Assembly (NCBI RefSeq): GCF_022967985.1
Contig: NZ_JALJVC010000022.1
Coordinates: 1 to 58,195, forward strand
Source of the DNA: Acinetobacter lwoffii
GTDB taxonomy: Bacteria; Pseudomonadota; Gammaproteobacteria; Pseudomonadales; Moraxellaceae
Direction of reading: 5' to 3'
Length of the DNA: 58,195 bases
Position numbers and translations under genes: made by a program. The notes beneath the pieces are model-generated. The model was not told the DNA's origin. It ran no database searches and saw nothing but the letters and a program-made list of their open reading frames with translations. Within the stretch, counting starts at the first letter, position 1. Every line of letters starts with the position of its first letter. Below, in pieces: positions 55,631-58,195 of the stretch.

Positions 55631-56584
55631 ATGGGCGAAGATACAAGCTTTCAAATAAAAAAATACGAAGATTCAGACAAAATTATGTGGAATGAATTTT
55701 TATTAAAGTGTAAAAATTCTCACTTTATGTTTAATCGGGATTTCATGGAGTATCATTCTGATCGTTTCGAAGATTTCTCTTTAATATTTAAAAATGATGA
55801 AGAGAAAATTATGGCTTTATTGCCTGGAAATATTCAAGATAATATTTTTTATAGTCATCAAGGTCTAACCTTTGGTGGATTTTTGATTGATAGAGGAGTT
55901 CATGCTACTGATATGCTTGAACTTTTTACTCAACTAAAGATTTTTTTAAAAGAAAAAAATATTGAAAAAATTATATATAAATGTATCCCGAGTATTTATC
56001 ATAATTATCCAGCGCAAGAAGACTTATATGCTTTATTTAGAAATCATGCAAACCTTTATCGTAGAGATATTAGCGTTTGTATTGATTTAGAGGAAGAATA
56101 TTCATATTCAGAAAGTAAAAGAAGATCAATTAAGAAGCTCAAAAAAAATGGGATTATTTGTGAAGAAGTAGATCAGCCTAGTATTGTTTGGGGGGTGCTT
56201 CGTGAAGTATTACGTCAGCATCATAATCAACAACCTGTACATAATGAAATTGAAATAGATTTATTGAAAAGTAGATTTCCTAATAATATAAGAGCTTATA
56301 AGTGCTGTCTTGATAGACATATAGTTGCAGCAGCAGTAACTTTTGAAACTGAGAGAGTGGTTCATACTCAGTATTTGGCCAGTAATGATAAGGGTAGAAA
56401 GGAAAAAGTATTAGACTATCTGCTTGATTTTTTAATAAATAATAGTAAAAATTCTGCTAAAATATTTGACTTTGGTACTTCCAATGAAAATGAGGGGAAG
56501 TTTTTAAATACGGGTTTAATTAATCAAAAAGAAAGATTTGGTGCTCGTGCGATTGTACATGATTTCTATAATATAGATCTTTAG
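55631..56584 (+). CDS. FemAB/GNAT-like acyl- or aminoacyltransferase
   Basis: 317 residues. Recognised by a C-terminal GNAT fold of the FemAB/BioF2 (CelD) type: RHIVAAAVTFETERVVHTQY, then KEKVLDYLLDFLINN and the end motif FDFGTSNENEGKFLNTGLINQKERFG. Such proteins in polysaccharide loci are thought to attach amino acids or acyl groups to amino sugars, which would suit the 3-amino sugar of this locus. GGAG sits 6 bases upstream of the ATG. An AT-rich spacer of about 105 bases separates it from the previous gene. Confidence 0.75.
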   Translation: MGEDTSFQIKKYEDSDKIMWNEFLLKCKNSHFMFNRDFMEYHSDRFEDFSLIFKNDEEKIMALLPGNIQDNIFYSHQGLTFGGFLIDRGVHATDMLELFTQLKIFLKEKNIEKIIYKCIPSIYHNYPAQEDLYALFRNHANLYRRDISVCIDLEEEYSYSESKRRSIKKLKKNGIICEEVDQPSIVWGVLREVLRQHHNQQPVHNEIEIDLLKSRFPNNIRAYKCCLDRHIVAAAVTFETERVVHTQYLASNDKGRKEKVLDYLLDFLINNSKNSAKIFDFGTSNENEGKFLNTGLINQKERFGARAIVHDFYNIDL

Positions 56585-56611
56585 GTCTTTGTTTCACAAA
56601 CAGATGATTAC

Positions 56612-56650
56612 AGGCTTATTCAATTGCATAAGGATGTGCTGAATAAGCCT
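56612..56650 (+). terminator. Hairpin at the end of the capsule operon, adjoining the IS
   Basis: 11-bp inverted repeat AGGCTTATTCA / TGAATAAGCCT with a 17-base loop, just after the FemAB-like gene. It lacks a T tract, so termination is possible but not certain. The insertion sequence sits at its base. Confidence 0.5.
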
Positions 56651-56654
56651 CAAG

Positions 56655-57674
56655 TGTGTGATTCATAGACATCATTTCAATATAATTGGTGTCTATGAAC
56701 AGAGAAATTCAACAAAGACTCGTATGGGTTAAATTATTTGAAGAGACCAATGATGCTGGCCTAGTCTGTCGGAGATGTGGCATTTCTAGACCAACATTAC
56801 GCAAGTGGTGGAAACGATATTCTGAGCAAGGTATTGATGGATTAAGTAGTCAGAGTAAACGCCCATTAAAATCTCCAAATACTAAAATCAATGCTGAGCT
56901 AGAGGACTTAATATTGGAAATGCGCTCGGCTAGAAATCTGGGTGCTCGACGTTTGCAAACAGAATTGATGAGGCTGCACGGAGTCTCGTTGTCCTTAGCG
57001 ACTATCCATAAAGTACTATCCACCCATCAAGTCAAACCGATTAAAAAATTCCGTCGTAAAGTAGATTTCATTCGTTATGAACGCCCATTACCAGGCGATA
57101 GAATTCAAATGGATACTTGTAAATTGGGTTCTAGGCTATATCAGTACACATCTATCGATGACTGCACACGATATCGCGTTTTAAGGATATATAAACGCCG
57201 AACAGCGGCGAATACGCTCGACTTTTTAGACTGCGTAATTGAAGAAATGCCTTTTCCCATACAGCGAATACAGACCGATCGTGGGCGGGAATTTTTTGCT
57301 GAAAAAGTACAGAAAAAATTGATGCAGCATGGAATCAAATTTAGGCCAAATAAACCAGGTTCACCTCATTTGAATGGCAAGGTAGAGCGTTCTCAAAAGA
57401 CTGATAAATCTGAGTTCTACGCTACTGTCGATATTAATTCTGAAGATATCCAAGACAAGCTAGCCGAATGGCAGCATTACTATAACTGGATGAGACCACA
57501 TTCAGCTTTGAAAGGTAAAACACCGATGGAAAGGTACTTTGAATTATGTGAAGAAACCCCTTTCTCTGATGAGGTCCAGAAGCAATACAACCCATCCAAT
57601 GAACGGATTCAACACGCCAATTACAAGATGGATTTAGAGATCGCTAAATTGAAACGATCTCTATGAATCACACA
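56655..57674 (+). mobile_element. Complete IS481-family insertion sequence
   Basis: 1020-bp element with 27-bp terminal inverted repeats starting TGTGTGATTCATAGA and differing at two positions. It is flanked by a 7-bp direct repeat CCTCAAG (56648-56654 and 57675-57681), a clean target duplication. One intact transposase gene fills it. Inserted at the right end of the visible capsule genes. Confidence 0.92.
56695..57666 (+). CDS. IS481 family transposase
   Basis: 323 residues from ATG 56695; a TTG nine bases upstream is in frame. N-terminal helix-turn-helix of the IS481/IS3-like type (CRRCGISRPTLRKWWKRYSEQG). The rve integrase core has the DDE residues in RIQMDTCKLG, IQTDRGREFF and HLNGKVERSQ. 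The stop codon lies within the right inverted repeat. No frameshift or truncation, so it may be active. Confidence 0.95.
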   Translation: MNREIQQRLVWVKLFEETNDAGLVCRRCGISRPTLRKWWKRYSEQGIDGLSSQSKRPLKSPNTKINAELEDLILEMRSARNLGARRLQTELMRLHGVSLSLATIHKVLSTHQVKPIKKFRRKVDFIRYERPLPGDRIQMDTCKLGSRLYQYTSIDDCTRYRVLRIYKRRTAANTLDFLDCVIEEMPFPIQRIQTDRGREFFAEKVQKKLMQHGIKFRPNKPGSPHLNGKVERSQKTDKSEFYATVDINSEDIQDKLAEWQHYYNWMRPHSALKGKTPMERYFELCEETPFSDEVQKQYNPSNERIQHANYKMDLEIAKLKRSL

Positions 57675-57681
57675 CCTCAAG

Positions 57682-58195
57682 CCATAATTCATTGGCCAAC
57701 TAATTGTTATCTCTATAACTAGTCCTTGATAAATCAAGAAATATCACGATTCGATTTGATATTAATACTCAATATTATGTGCAATCGAATGACTGCGGAG
57801 ATTAAAGTCATATCTATTTCTTTGTTGTCATTCACTACTGTTTTAATGGATTATTTCTCCATTTCAACATTGTTTATATATGTTCATAGCTTTATGTAAA
57901 GCCCAATTAAAGATAATTTTAACTTAGTTAAATAGTATTGGACTATCCGGTGCTTTAAAAGAATATATGAATATTGTATTTCACTATCAAAAAGCAGTTG
58001 TAGATTTTACTAAACTGTAAATAGTACAGAATTGAAATTTTTAGATAAAAATATATAAAAACTAACCTAAATATGACTATCAATAGTCGAAATCACTTAA
58101 GGATATAATGATTAAATTATAAAAATTATGTTATTCAAATTTTTACAAATGATATAAGTAAATTGTAGGGATTTGGATATCCATCTAATAGAATT
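57682..58195. other. AT-rich region right of the IS, no gene found
   Basis: 514 bases to the window edge. All frames are broken by stops and no ribosome-binding site with an open frame is seen. It may be a long intergenic space or the damaged remains of a capsule gene. The usual right half of the locus (initiating transferase, galU, ugd, gpi) would lie beyond. Confidence 0.5.

Overview
The window looks like chromosomal DNA of an Acinetobacter species. The core genes (rsmB-fmt, ilvD, ppc, dnaJ, dapB, mutY-tag, tandem FKBP genes followed by wzc-wza) match that genus in content, moderate-to-low GC and order. The tandem FKBP / wzc / wza block is the usual left edge of an Acinetobacter capsule (K) locus. 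I identify the genus from protein resemblance and gene order. The species is not resolved. No rRNA, tRNA, CRISPR array, plasmid or phage module was seen.

Region 1 (1-10.9 kb) is transport and accessory metabolism. It holds two tandem aromatic-acid MFS transporters, an AT-rich membrane/coiled-coil protein of unknown function, a small ankyrin protein, a DJ-1/PfpI protein, a TIGR04219-type outer membrane barrel, an aldehyde dehydrogenase, a sodium-dependent NSS transporter with its 36-residue MetS-like partner (too short for most gene callers), and a ZIP-type zinc transporter.

Region 2 (11-30.6 kb) is mostly housekeeping. It contains rsmB-fmt, two different dihydroxy-acid dehydratases (one E. 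coli-like, one with the extra cysteine of the [2Fe-2S] class), a double DsbA/HCCA-isomerase-like protein overlapping a chorismate mutase, a uracil/xanthine permease, PEP carboxylase, a TetR regulator divergent from an RND efflux adaptor and pump, a small membrane protein and dnaJ. The presumptive TetR operator sits between the -35 and -10 of the RND promoter, and the same 12-bp core recurs upstream of the permease.

Region 3 (30.6-40.7 kb) starts with an AT-rich 2-kb stretch between dnaJ and dapB carrying a cold-shock gene and small ORFs. It continues with dapB and a START-domain protein, then a minus-strand block: mutY, an M23 peptidase lipoprotein, a small unknown, tag, a zinc alcohol dehydrogenase, a HIT protein, a dienelactone hydrolase and two FKBP isomerases.

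Region 4 (40.8-58.2 kb) is the left part of a surface polysaccharide (capsule) locus. wzc and wza point left, with no wzb between them. A 733-bp AT-rich gap separates them from a rightward operon: rmlB, rmlA, an FdtA/QdtA-like isomerase, a membrane acyltransferase, an FdtB/QdtB-like aminotransferase, Wzx flippase, glycosyltransferases, a Wzy-like polymerase and a FemAB/GNAT-like protein. The genes predict a repeat unit with a dTDP-3-amino-3,6-dideoxyhexose. An intact IS481-family element with a 7-bp target duplication closes the visible operon. The initiating sugar transferase and the usual galU/ugd/gpi end are not in the window.
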